Source: Meandrina meandrites (lineage: Eukaryota; Cnidaria; Anthozoa; Scleractinia; Meandrinidae). Taken from it: a DNA stretch of 64,000 nucleotides. The notes under the pieces are model-generated. The model saw nothing but the letters and a program-made list of their open reading frames with translations. It was not told where the DNA came from and ran no database searches. The stretch covers positions 30,578,598 to 30,642,597 of the forward strand of contig OY855903.1 of assembly GCA_963693305.1 (NCBI GenBank), read 5' to 3'. The position numbers and the translations under genes were made by a program. This document shows positions 39,095 through 50,715 of the stretch, one piece after another. Each line of letters begins with the position of its first letter. Position 1 is the first letter of the stretch.

Positions 39095-41450
39095 GCAAAC
39101 AATCGGTAGTAGTATAAGAATAGGGCTTTTGCAACAGGGCGCATGCGTAAGGGTGTAAGGGGCGCTCATGACGTCATTATCCCCCTTGGGGGATAAGGTC
39201 ATTTCCCCTTTTGGAGGATGACATCATCGGTTGGAGGGGCGTCTGCGCAGGGGCGTAAGGGTGTTCATGACGTAATTCTCCATTTTATTCTGAGGATGAC
39301 ATTATAGGTTAAAAATAGACGGATGATGTAATAGAATACTTTTAGAGGATGACATCATACCTTTTCCTACGTCTGTGTTTGTCGTCCGAAAATAGATCTA
39401 GAGTAGATAAAAATATTTTGATATTTGACATTGATATTTCTGTGATTTAGTAGGGTAACCTCGTAATACGATAAAAATTATCTTTTTCAAGACTGAATTA
39501 CTTTTTTTTCGCGTTGGAGTGTGCCCTGCAGACCATAAATTCGTATTTACACTTCAAATAGTCGCTCAGCAGGGCAAGTGTGATGTATAATGAAAATTAG
39601 AGAAGTCGTTTCACGTATCGATAATATAAAGAACGGCAGATGGAAAGAAATAAAGCAATGGCTCTTGTATTTTGATCTCGTATGAATATAGAATATTCTT
39701 TACAAAATGTAATAATTGAGTTATAAACACTATTTGTTCTGTCTTAACTGGCCTGGTTAGTAGACGATTATTTTACTGACTACGAAGTTTTACTAATGGG
39801 AATTGTTTTGCGTTTCATGCATTTTTCGATTTTCCTCTTAACTTGTATGTTAGTCTTCTAGTAAAAGTAAATGTGTTCACGCTCAACTAAATCGAATGAA
39901 AAATATGTGCACCTTTTTTATCCTCAGTGATTTCGGTTTCACTAAGATTAGAATACGTTTTGACTCAACAGATTCAGTCAAATTTATTACCCGATTTGCC
40001 GTTGTGCAAGCGCGCACGTGTTTATTTCTTTTGATCCAAGTTCTAATTAAGTCACCGAGAACACTAAAACCTATAAAAATGTTTGCGTTTTAGAAATAAG
40101 CCTTCAAGCGAAATCATTGAAGCACATCATTTGCGCAAGCCTGACTATAGTTACCGTCTAATTGTTTGCTGTCTTGAAAAGAATCCTTTGAAACACCGTG
40201 TTTGCCTATGAACAAAAGCGGTAGCTGCTATTTTCGTATCGACATACTACTGAAAACCGTTTTTTCGAAATTGCGAGGGAAATTAGTTGAAATTAATGTC
40301 TTACTTTGAATGATTGTCCTTCAGTGAACCTTAAAAACCCATTTTTCACCTTTACCACATATGGATTACCGACATTGACCAGGACAGTGCTCCAAAGCGG
40401 CGAAAGGGTATTTGTACGAGCGAGTCTTTTAGGTATTGTGGAATTTGCTGATGCGGGGTTTGACGGGAAAACGGCAACGCGGAACACTTTTAAATGTATG
40501 AAAAGATAGGTTCTTTTAATCAGTGCAGAAAAACGAAGTGGAAATGAACTGATCCGCTTATTATGACTACGAATTCCTTGCTCTTTTTAAAAGCGGTTTA
40601 TTCTATTTGTTTACCGTTGGCATTCAACTGAATGAATTTCTTAGAAGATGACGATCTTGTATTAACATAGACGTCGAAAATTGGAAACGTTTAACGACTT
40701 ATAAACTCTTTCTACAGTAAGAAAGTTTTATTTTATCAGTAAAAAGCGAAAATAAAGTGCTGTGAGGTTTGTTGTTTATCTGGAGTGTGTGAATTTTTGG
40801 CTTCGATAATAACCCTTGGGAAACGCGTGTTATAAACGCCTTTGTTTTAGCCGAAACCTCTAATTCTAGAAAATAATTGAGTGTCAATTAAGTAAACGAG
40901 GTAAAATGAGTCCATAAGAGTATTTTAGGGGAAGCCTCCTAATGTAATACCAAAATAACGAGACCATCTTTATGACCTTTATGAATTTTGCTGTACGATA
41001 AATTTCATTTTTGTAAATATAGATTCTTTTAACATATCTTAAACTTTGCGCCATGATAAAGTCAACCCATAAATAACAAACAAAGCCCAACGCAACTACT
41101 TTTTATTACTCATTTCATTCACGGTCAGCCGGTTAAGTAGTAACATCTCAATTGTTCGTCCCATCACGAATGTATCTCGAGGTTACTGCTGTTGAATATA
41201 CTTTTGAGCGCCTTTGTTCACCGAAAATGTCTTGAAAAGCTCTTTGTTGTAAGGTTTTGTACTTAACATACAATAACGATAATACCTTCAGTACTTTGCG
41301 CCGGTTTGCCAGCTGTAACTGTGGCATATTTTAACTGATAGGTGTGAATGATGAACTCGCAACCCAAATGTGTTCTTTTTCTTTTTGATCCTTTAAAGCA
41401 GAATAATTTTCTTACAAGAGCTGTTAAAAGAATTGATGTCTTTGTGCTAG
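39095..41450 (+). repeat. Left terminal inverted repeat (about 2.35 kb)
   Basis: Matches the reverse complement of about 54555-56908 with only scattered substitutions and small indels. The outer 260 bp contain iterated motifs (GAGGATGACATCAT-like three times; GCGTAAGGGTGT with CATGACGT twice) and a palindrome ATCCCCCTTGGGGGAT. Homology fades inward near 41450. Two short open frames (40306-40509 plus, 40884-41090 minus) are shared by both repeats. Confidence 0.85.
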
Positions 41451-42989
41451 AAATGAATGGGGTGGTTCCTTCAAACAGCACATTTCCAAGTCAGTTTAAA
41501 AGGGATGTCATTGTATAAAATAAATACATCTTAATCTTTATTTATTTGGTTGAAATATTACAATTTTCTTGTTTTTTTTTATTATTTCTTAGCTTTCCTT
41601 GCATCATTATTATCAAGCACTTTTAACACTAACCTCTGGCTCGGGAGCACCGTCATCGAGATTACTGATGGTATGAAAAGGCGCAAAAAAAGGCAAATTC
41701 GCTTTGTAAGCTGAACCAAAAAAAATAGCGAGCAGGCTAAAAAATATTTTTTTCATAAATATTTCTCGCTCTACCTTGCAGTGAGTATTCTACATTGTGG
41801 ATAATTATAATAAATAAATTAGGTTAACGGAGAGATCCGAAATAATTGCGGCTCCGAGCATGTTTCATTGTATTCAAGTCAAAATGATCGTAGGAGCATT
41901 CTATTCTCTATCATTCCTGCGCTGACCAAGAGTAGAAAACCAATTAAGCTAAAATGAAAGTGAACTCAGAACCACTCAAGTTCACTGAAATGAAAGATAA
42001 AAGAAACGGCCAAAAGGTGCACGAGTGGAAATTAAGAAGGAAATTGATATTCGCAGATAATATATAATGTAGGTGGCTTTTTTTCAATAACCTGATACTA
42101 TCACGAAAACTTGTCGCTTCGTCTCCGATATTCATTGAGCCTAGTTTGAAAGCTTCCCCTCTGAATTGAGAAGCTTTCTCCAAATGCTTTCTCCAAATAT
42201 GAAGTAACTAAAATACTAATCTTTACTGAATACAGTAGCTCTAAATGTATTATGAAAATCTGTTTTTGATGCTTTCAATTTTTAATGTTTAACATGATCA
42301 CACTATACAAGCACAATGTTTTGTTGTAAACTTTTTGATTTAATTTAGTTATAAGGTGGAATTAACTTGACACTTTGTTAGGTTTTGACTGGCAAATGAT
42401 CTTTATATTAAAAGTTTTATGAAAAGAATATTAAATTATTAAGCTACGTGGATCAACTATCATGGCAGAAAATCCCGCAAACACGTCAAAACAAAAACAG
42501 CGAATAAATATACTCAGCTGTACTGGAAAACAAAATATACAGATGTATACTAAGAGATTTATCATCTAACTGCTCTATTTTTTTTTGCACTTTTTTTATC
42601 AGTAAGTGTTGAAGGTTGAAGTCGTAATCGAATATTTACGCTAAAAGATTTTCGCTTTCGTTGCCAGTTACTTGAGTTCATACTTTTTTCTTCCGCAGGT
42701 TGCTTATAAGGAACGAAGGATATCATTAAGTTATCTAATTCGCTAAGTCTTAAGTATTAAGCAGCGTTAAAACAGAATAGTTCAACTGGGAAATGTTTAG
42801 TGCTCATAAACTCTTTTAACGGTAAGAAAGTTTTTTAGTCAACCAATACAACTTGAACTGCTGCGAGGCATTAGTAAACAATTCAAAGGGAGTTTTGTGT
42901 TCAGTTTTGAAACAAAATGAACAATCGTTTTCATATTTCACATAACAACATATAGTTACAGTTTACATATTTTCAACTTGTATAGATTA
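41451..42989. other. Gene-free interior of the long-TIR element
   Basis: AT-rich, no supported gene or RNA. Could contain the 3' untranslated part of the LINE near its right edge. Confidence 0.4.
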
Positions 42990-43022
42990 CGAAAATAAAG
43001 TAATTAGAGTGATTAAAGATAA

Positions 43023-46000
43023 TTAAAGTATAGCAGCCCAAGTGCGAAAAAATTTTGGTAGTGCTTTTTTCGCAGTCGCGATCTCTTTAAGAATTTCAAG
43101 TTTTCCGTTAAGTAACAGTAAAAAGCATTGAAAGTCTAAAACATCTCCGCGAAGGCTTGTGCAAAAAATACAATATTTAGCTAAAAGTAGACAATAATTG
43201 AGTGCTTGCCAATGCTTTGTTCTATCATGCCAGCCATAAAGTACATTGGTTTCGGATAACTTTATTGTTTCATTCGTTTTTTGGTACCACCAGTTTTGAA
43301 ACAAGGTCCAATAATCGACTGTAAGAGTGCATTCTATGAGTAGGTGATGCAGAGTTTGTTGTTCGACGTTGCATAAGTTGCATATGGGGTTTTCTGAGAG
43401 GCCGTGTCGATAAAGTGTGACGCGGGTTGGAAGCACATTGTGGATCACTTTGTACTGAAACATTATGATTTTTACTTCATTTGTGACCGTAAATGGCATG
43501 CGATAGACTTTTTGGACGGTGTTTTTTGTGAAACCATGACGAAGAATTTTGGATTCAGCGGCGGGGGAAATGAAGATGGTTTTTAAAAGGGCGGTGTAAA
43601 TAGAACTGGTTTTTAGAGTGTTGACAGGGGTATTATTGTGTTCGACACTTGGAGCTGGGTTTTTAAAATTTGCTTTCCATTCTTTTGGGATTGCATTAAC
43701 CAGACCATAGTATTTAGTAAAAGGGACATTCAGCTTGAATTTTAATGCAAACTCGTGCAGTTTTAGAAAGTCGCTGTTTGAGTTTAATAAGTCGCTTATC
43801 TTGGTAATACCGGCGTGATACCAATTGTGGTAAAAAACAGGTTTGTTTTCTACAAGAATTTTTCTGTTGTTCCATAATAGCTCGTTTTTTGGAAGCGTTT
43901 TACAGGCGATTCCTGTTGAGGTTTTGAACTCGCACCAATACTCTAACATTTTTTTATAAAAGGATGGAAGCTTCTTCTCTTGGTCAAGTATATTTCTTGG
44001 AAAGTTGCATTTTGTTAAAAAGGCGAGGCCTCCATGGTTGTGCAGGAGCTGGTTGGGGATTATCTTCCAGGAAGCTTGTGAATCGTCTTGTATTCTGTAG
44101 ACCCAAGCTATTTTGAGAGCTTTTTCCATGATGTTAAAATCGCACATTTTTACCCAATCAGGGTATTTCTTTTGATTTTAGGGGGCTTTCCCGCCCATAT
44201 GAAGTCAAAGATTAATTTATTGATTTCTTGGATATAGTGAACTGGAACTGGCAGCACGGAGGCTGAATAAATCAATTTGGATATCCCAAGTGTTTTGACA
44301 ATGTTGATTTTTTCATAGAGAGTCAAGTTTCTCCGTTTCCAAGTGTTAAGTGTTTTTTCAAGGCTAAGTATTTTTTTGCCGAAGTTGAGTCTGTCGGCGT
44401 TTGCATGATTGTAAGAAAAAGAAACACCGAGAGCATTGATTGGTTCTTTTGGCCACTTAAAACCGAAAGGTTCATCTGTTTTATCTTTCCATTCGCCTAA
44501 CCACATTGCTTCGGTTTTGGTGTTGTTAATTTCTAGGCCAGAACACTCGTTGAATTCATTCAACAACTTCAATAGGCTTGTGACGGAGTCAAGGTCACGA
44601 ACAAACACCGTTGTGTCGTCGGCATATTGGCTTATTTTTAGCTCATGTTTGTTGACTTGAATACTTTGATAGTGGGATCACTTCTTATGGATCGAGAGAG
44701 AAGTTCTATGCCGAGAACAAAGAGGACGCCAGACAATGGACAACCTTGTCTGACTCCTCGCTGTAGGGAGAAAAAGGTAGAGGCGTGGCCGTTGTTTAAA
44801 ACGCAGCTTGTGACATTATTATAGAAAATTTTTATCCAATTTTGGATATCAAGGCCGAAATTAAAGAGCCGTAGTGTTTCTAGAAGGTAGTTCCATTCAA
44901 TCGAGTCGAAGGCTTTTTTAAAGTCCAAAAAAATAGCGATGCCTTTTTTATTTAGCTTATCTGTGTATTGTAATAAGTCGTAAATCAATCTGACGTTTTC
45001 GCCAATGTAGCGTCCTTTAACATAACCTGTTTGGTCTGGGTTTATTAATGTTGGCAAAACTTTTTCTATTCTTTTGGCTATTACTTTAGTGAGAATTTTG
45101 TAGTCAACATTTAGAAGTGAGATGGGCCTTAGGTTTTCCAGGATCGTTTTATCCTTGTTTTTTTTCAGTATAAGCGAAATTATTCCACGCTTTTGGCTTA
45201 TAGAAAGCATGCCATGTTGAAAAGCGTAGTTGTAACTGGCTTGCAGGTCAAGGCAGATGTCGGGCCAGAAAAATCGGTAAAATTCCGCCGGCAGACCATC
45301 GGTGCCTGGGGTTTTGTTGTTGCTAAAGTCTTTAAGCGCGTTTATACATTCTTCTTCGTTTACCAATCCTTCGCAGGTTTCCTTTTCTTCTTCGCTGAGT
45401 GCGGTTACGTTTTCTGGATTAAAGAAAGGCGAATTCTTGAATTTCTTACAGTTGATATTGTTTGAGCGGTATAGTAACTCATAGAAGTTTTTTTCTTCTT
45501 CTAATATTTCAAATTGATCTTCTATGTAGGAGTTTTCGCCCACTTTGAGTTTTGATACTGTTTTTAAGGCATGGTGGCGTTTTTTAAGTTGTAAAAGTAT
45601 TTTGTGTTGCGTTCCCCTTCTTCGTGCCCTCTCACTTTGCTTCTTAGGATTGCGCCTTTGGTTTTTGTTAAAGTGATTTTTTTAAGACGTGATCTGACAC
45701 TTTGAAGTTCAAGTATGATGTTTCTGTCATGTGGGTTTTTTTTCAGCATTGGCTTGAAGGTTATTCACTTTTTGATGCAATATTTTTTCTTCGTCTCGAT
45801 GTTTTTTCGCTTTTCGTTTAGAGTATTGAATCGTAAATCCTCTTATCTCCATTTTTATGAGATCCCATTTTAAACCTAAATCTTGCGTCTCCTCGTATTT
45901 CTTTTTGACTTAATTAACTTAATTGCTGATATGTATTTTTCATCTTTAAGAAGGGCAGTGTTAAATTTCCAGAAACCAGGTCCTCTTTTTTGCTTTTGGT

Positions 46001-46772
46001 GGTCAGACTGGAGCACAAAAAACACAGCGGAGTGATCGGATTCAGGTGCATGGACGATATCGCATTTCTTCGCGGATTGAATCAACTCTTGTGAAACAAA
46101 AAAATAATCTAATCGGCACTGAATTTTAAACAATTTTGTTCTCCAGGTAAAACTCTGCTTATCTGGGTTGAGGTTTCGCCATAAATCATCTAAATTATAC
46201 GAATCACAAAGCGTGTTGATTTCTTTAATGACAGGTGATTTTATAGAAACGGGGTTTCCGCCACTTTTGTCTTTTGAGGGAAGTGCGCAATTTAAGTCTC
46301 CACCGATTATAATTGTATCTTGGGCAAATTCTTCGAGTTGTTTATTAAGTTTTTGGAAAAAATTAACTTGTTGGACGACGTCATTAGGTGCGTAGATGTT
46401 GACGAGAACAATGGTTTTTTCATCAAAGGAGACTTTTAGAATAATGACCCTTCCTTGTTTGTCCGAGATAAGTTTCTCGACTTTGATTTCCACAGAGGGG
46501 TTAATTAGTATTATCACACCTTTACTATGATTTGTTCCATGGCTGAAAAAAGCTTTGCCACCCCACTCGTTTTCCCAAATGGCTGCGCTCTCTTTGGAGC
46601 AGTATGATTCTTGTAAAAAAGTGACGTGATGATTTTGTTTATGTAGCCAACGAAAAATGGTTCGGCGTTTGATTGACTTGTTGAGGCCTCTAACATTTAA
46701 AGACAGGCATTTTAGATCGAAAGCATTGGCAGTATTCACAGCATCTGATTTGTTTTTGGTTTTAAGAAACAC
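43023..46772 (-). pseudogene. LINE ORF2: AP endonuclease plus reverse transcriptase, frameshifted
   Basis: Endonuclease part (46772-45876): SLNVRGLN, FLQESYC, IIGGDLNC and SDHSAVFF mark the APE fold. Reverse transcriptase part (45543-44150): LDFKKAFDSIEW (motif A), GVRQGCPLSG (motif B) and the catalytic YADD, which lies just at a frame break near 44620. The C-terminal piece (44147-43023) has a CNLCNVEQQTLHHLLIEC zinc-knuckle-like motif. Frame changes near 45870, 45750-45560, 45543, 44640 and 44150 inactivate it. Motif set and C-terminal layout fit the Tx1 branch of the L1 group. It would nick target DNA and copy its RNA into the site. Confidence 0.85.
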
Positions 46773-47160
46773 AAGCCAGGCGGAGTAGCGGCTAGATTTC
46801 TTTTAACGCAAACGGAGAATTGAATCAAGAAATAGTATAATGCTGTTGGGCTGATGCGACAAAACAGTTGGACAATAGAGAATAACAGTTGCTTAAAACT
46901 AGACGTATCGGTAATACATATAAAGTTGAGACAGTGGAAGCTTACGATTAACCTAAGTATTAATAGTGCAAGGTGCCTATGTGAAAATATATCAGATAAG
47001 TGAACACATGCACATAAGAAAAACACACACACAAAAAGGACGGACTTAGTTACTGAGCTCGAAATTGTGATTTTTCGGTTTGCACGCTGGGCTAAGCCGT
47101 GCGTTCTCATTTGTTTAATTGATAATGAAGGAGGACATAAATATGATTAAACATCATAAA

Positions 47161-48108
47161 TTAACTAGCTGATGGAGGCATGAATTCAATTGGAATGTTA
47201 CCTACATGGTATACCATATTACCTATGGTTAAGTTTTGGTCTACAACTTTGGCTTGCAAACCTTTCTCTTTGGCTTGATACATTGTTTTGATTAGAGTTC
47301 TCCTTTCAAGCTGAACAGCTCTGGCGTAGTCTTGAGTTATGTACGCATCTTTGAATCTTGCTGACTTCTTTAGTCTTCCTTTCGCTCTGAATACTGTGTC
47401 CCGGTCTTCCCTACATAAAAAACGAGCAATTATAGGTCTCGGGGAGGTATCGGATGCGTCGACCGTCGAACGCGGTTTTCCAACTCGGTGTACTGCATGG
47501 AACTGAAATTCTTCGGCGCCGATGTTCAGTTCGTTTTCAATAATATCATAAACAGTGTCCACACAGTTTTCGTCACTCTGCTCCGGGATGTTCATGAAAC
47601 GTAGGTTTTCCCTTCTGGAATAGCTTTCGAGAGCGATGATTTTCTCTTGTTCATCCGCTAGCTTGCTTTTTAAAGCTTGAATTTCTGCCTCTTGGTTTTT
47701 CATACTTGACTTCATGTTGTCTAGATCTTCTTGGTGACTTTGAAGGGTAGGTTCGATGGTATTCTTGAAGTCACTGTGGGATTCTTCCGCTTTTTGTAAA
47801 TCACTGATAGCGTCCCATGCACCTTCTAAGGATTCTTCGACGTCGTGCAATGTATTTTTCACACCTTCGATTTCCTCTCGCAGCTCGTGTCTTAAGCAAG
47901 ATATTTCGGATTTGAGGCTACCGAAATGTTCTTCCATTCGCATGTCCATGTTGGAGAGTTTGTCCAGGATCTGTTGGAAAGTATCAAGGCCAGGAGATTC
48001 GCCATTTTGTTCGCCCAAACCCATCTCGTCGCTTTGAAGTCTGTTTCTTTTAGGAGAAGATTGTACTTGTAGTGGAGATAATCGTTCTGTGTCCGTTCGT
48101 TTGGCCAC
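47161..48108 (-). CDS. LINE ORF1 protein: coiled coil plus RNA-binding domain (315 aa)
   Basis: An open frame of 315 codons upstream of ORF2 on the same strand. Residues about 40-170 are a heptad-like coiled coil rich in Leu, Glu and Lys. A transposase_22/L1-ORF1-like RNA-recognition segment follows (SYSRRENLRFMNIPE, then PIIARFLCREDRDTVFRA). L1 ORF1 proteins form trimers that coat the element RNA and act as nucleic-acid chaperones. This copy has no break, although the partner ORF2 is dead. The gap between ORF1 and ORF2 is about 390 bp, longer than usual, and may include eroded coding sequence. Confidence 0.8.
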   Translation of the reverse strand: MAKRTDTERLSPLQVQSSPKRNRLQSDEMGLGEQNGESPGLDTFQQILDKLSNMDMRMEEHFGSLKSEISCLRHELREEIEGVKNTLHDVEESLEGAWDAISDLQKAEESHSDFKNTIEPTLQSHQEDLDNMKSSMKNQEAEIQALKSKLADEQEKIIALESYSRRENLRFMNIPEQSDENCVDTVYDIIENELNIGAEEFQFHAVHRVGKPRSTVDASDTSPRPIIARFLCREDRDTVFRAKGRLKKSARFKDAYITQDYARAVQLERRTLIKTMYQAKEKGLQAKVVDQNLTIGNMVYHVGNIPIEFMPPSAS

Positions 48109-48260
48109 CAGAATTTACAAGTTGCTATAATTGGCCGCGATTATTAACAAGATACTGTTACTTAATTATGTTGAGCCGTATTTTGTGAACGCAGGGCTTT
48201 TAGCTCGTTTGAAGATTACGGAGCTCGGCACGCACGACCGGCCGCCATCTTGCTCGACCC

Positions 48261-49073
48261 AGTTCCTAGTTCCGTAGTTATTGATAAAGGTGTAAAATAG
48301 CCTTGCCCTTTAGAGAAAAAAAAGTCTTGTTGCCGGAATGATTCTATTTCTCAAGATGCAATCATGTAGACATGATATAGTGGATTCGGTGGAGATAATT
48401 ATTAGAATAGAAACACATTTCGAAAATGGCAAAGAGTAAATGCAAGATATATCTTGATATTTTTGTTCAAAGGTAAAAATTTAAAAGAAAAATTGTTAAG
48501 GTTAAATTATTTGAAGAAAAAAATCGTGTCAAAAAAGAGATTTTGAAAAACATGTTTATAATTTTTCACAAGCCTAAAAATTAAAACTGAAGAAATTTTT
48601 TTCCTTCGCTAAATTAATAAGGCCAAAGGGGCATAAAGGGCCTAAAGGGCACATATCCGCTTGTGTTTTTCTCTGAGAGCACGCGTGGAATCACGCGTGG
48701 AGATAGTGCGTGGGATCGGAAAATGCTTACATCTCCTTCGCATCATGTTAACAGGTTGTTAACTTGAAGCAAATGACAGAGTTTTATTATCATCCTTTTC
48801 TAATATAAACGTTACTGAAGAACAGAACGGTTGAAATAAGGAATAAAAGGGCCGAAAGAGCCTTAAGGGCCATTAGAGCCTCTTTAACCTCCGTGTTTTC
48901 TTGTGAACGCGCGTGGAAATGCGCGTGCGCATGCGTGGGTTCGCGATATGAAAGCGCGCGCGTGTCATTCAACAAAAGTTTTCCCTTAACTATGTAAAAA
49001 TCACTGATAAAATAAGTTAATAATTTCACAATAAAGGAAATCTCGAATTCCTCGTTTCCAGAAAGATAGCAGT
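48261..49073. other. Intergenic stretch with duplicated GC-rich promoter-like segment
   Basis: Two diverged copies of a segment (about 48590-48720 and 48845-48965) share AAAGGGCC...AAAGGGC and CACGCGTGG/GCGCGTGG blocks. They lie upstream of the broken membrane-protein gene at 49074 and could be its promoter region. No gene seen. Confidence 0.4.
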
Positions 49074-49785
49074 ATGTCTGCTCTTGTTTTCCTTATGTTC
49101 ATATTATTACGGTATTCTAACGCCTGCTTAGAGGGAAAGTATTGCTGTTATGAAGCTTCGGAGATAATCGACTGCTCATGCACGGAGATCTATATTCAAT
49201 GCCACAACTCAAAGTCTACCCTGGTGAACTATACTTCAATTTTACTGCGTGGTAACAACCTTCGACACCTCAATTAAACCTCTCTATTCAAAGTGTTTCC
49301 ACGGGTTGTACTTTTGGATTTGCGCGACAATAATCCGCTGTTATGTGACGATGTCAAGCGATTTCAACCTTCCAAATTAATCACTATAATTTCCGATTGT
49401 ACTTATTCAATGAAAAAGATCCCGACCAACAAGACAACTGAGATTCCAGCCACCTTCTCTACAAAGCCACCGACTCATCACCAGAACCACCTCACTTATA
49501 CTTTCAGCACTGGAAAAAAATCAAACACCGTATACTTCAAATCACAAACAGATCATGAAAATAGGAGTTGATCATCGCGCAACACCATACATTTACACAC
49601 TAGTTGGTACTCTGCTGTTTATACCAGCGAGTGTGATTTTACTCCGATCAATCATCCGATGCTGGAAATCAAGACAGCGACCACCGTCAGTGGCACTCCA
49701 TTTATCGCCACTCAACATCGAACATGATGAGAAAGATTATGCAAGTGATGAGGATGTTATTTTCTCTCGCACTACGGAGATGTAA
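49074..49785 (+). pseudogene. Broken type I membrane protein with LRR-like extracellular part
   Basis: The first piece (49074-49277) starts with a signal peptide (MSALVFLMFILLRYSNA) followed by a Cys-rich segment (CCYEASEIIDCSC) and a leucine-rich-like phrase (LLRGNNLRHLN). It stops at TAA 49275-49277. The same frame continues from 49293 (VVLLDLRDNNPLLCDDV, typical of an LRR with C-terminal cap) to a Ser/Thr/Pro-rich stalk. A frame change near 49560 leads into a third piece with a membrane segment (YIYTLVGTLLFIPASVILL) and a cytoplasmic tail. The whole would be a small LRR-type surface receptor or glycoprotein. It is the only plus-strand gene of the element and may be captured host cargo. Confidence 0.6.
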
Positions 49786-50077
49786 ATATGTAGTTCACAG
49801 ATACAACGTTTTGTTTTGTTTTGGAACACAAACACAACGGCAGTTTTTTTTCACCCATTGTGTTTTATTGAAATAGCCACTAATTACTTTTACACATGTT
49901 TGCATAAACCCCGGGAGTGATCCACATCTAAACTCTCCTTACATTGTCAACACGTTAACGAGGGATAACTACTGAGACTTGAAACAAGAACATTTTTGAT
50001 CTGATTTAGTAATGAAATCAAGGAAATGCGGGGAAAGATAGATGTTTCAACTCCGGGACATTACTTAAATATTTTAT
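49786..50077. other. Short gap between convergent genes
   Basis: AT-rich DNA separating the membrane-protein and polymerase 3' ends; nothing further seen. Confidence 0.5.
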
Positions 50078-50695
50078 TTACAAATCCGCTAATAATTCTA
50101 TCAGTTCTTGATCATGTTGATCTAAATTAGAGTCTCTTAATAAGTAGTGTCCATACGCTAATGAGTCACAACCGTTACCCAAAATATATCGTTTGTCATC
50201 GAAAGGACTCAGCCCAATTTTGTTCAGTTTAATAGAGTAGACATTGTGCTGAAAACTTCGTATTTGGTGCATGGAAGCCATCTGCTGCTTTCTGTTGAAG
50301 AGGCACTCTTTGTAGTGTTCATGTCTTATTTCCCTTTTTGTCACATTCTTCGCAATTCCCTTCGCCACTTTTTTCTCAACCGTTTTGCTGTTTTCCGTAT
50401 AGAGTAATGAGTACATTTTAGGTCGAAGACCAACAAACTCTTCGATAGGAACTCCGTGTGTCTCGTCTTTCATCTTTCCCAGAACTTTCTTGTTGCTCGT
50501 GCTGAACAGGAAATGATCGTTTGAGTACTCTGATGTATCAAACAGTTCGGAGTCTTCTTGCATATCTCTGTAAATGTCTTTGGTTTGTATGTTGTAACAC
50601 AAACTGTCCGTGTCAGTAAAAAGCAGAGTTGCCTTGTTGTCGTATTTCACCTTGATATAGTTGTAGTGAAAATCGTGCATCAATGTTTTAGACAA
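50078..50695 (-). pseudogene. 3' piece of the long-TIR element polymerase gene (motif C)
   Basis: 205 codons containing LLFTDTDSLCYNI (motif C with the two catalytic Asp), LGKMKDETHGVPIEEF and a C-terminal LSPFDDKRYI region shared with the intact polymerase. Offset by one base from the upstream exon-2 piece. Confidence 0.8.
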
Positions 50696-50715
50696 GTCCA
50701 GTATGCTGAAGCCAA

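Larger units (their letters stand above)
42990..48260 (-). mobile_element. Tx1/L1-type non-LTR retrotransposon (LINE), defective
   Basis: Minus-strand order: ORF1 (48108-47161) then ORF2 with endonuclease and reverse transcriptase (46772-43023). Borders are approximate: the 5' end near 48260 is AT-poor and the 3' end lies just past 43023. ORF1 is open; ORF2 has at least five frame breaks. It lies inside the long-TIR element and was presumably inserted after that element formed. Confidence 0.8.
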
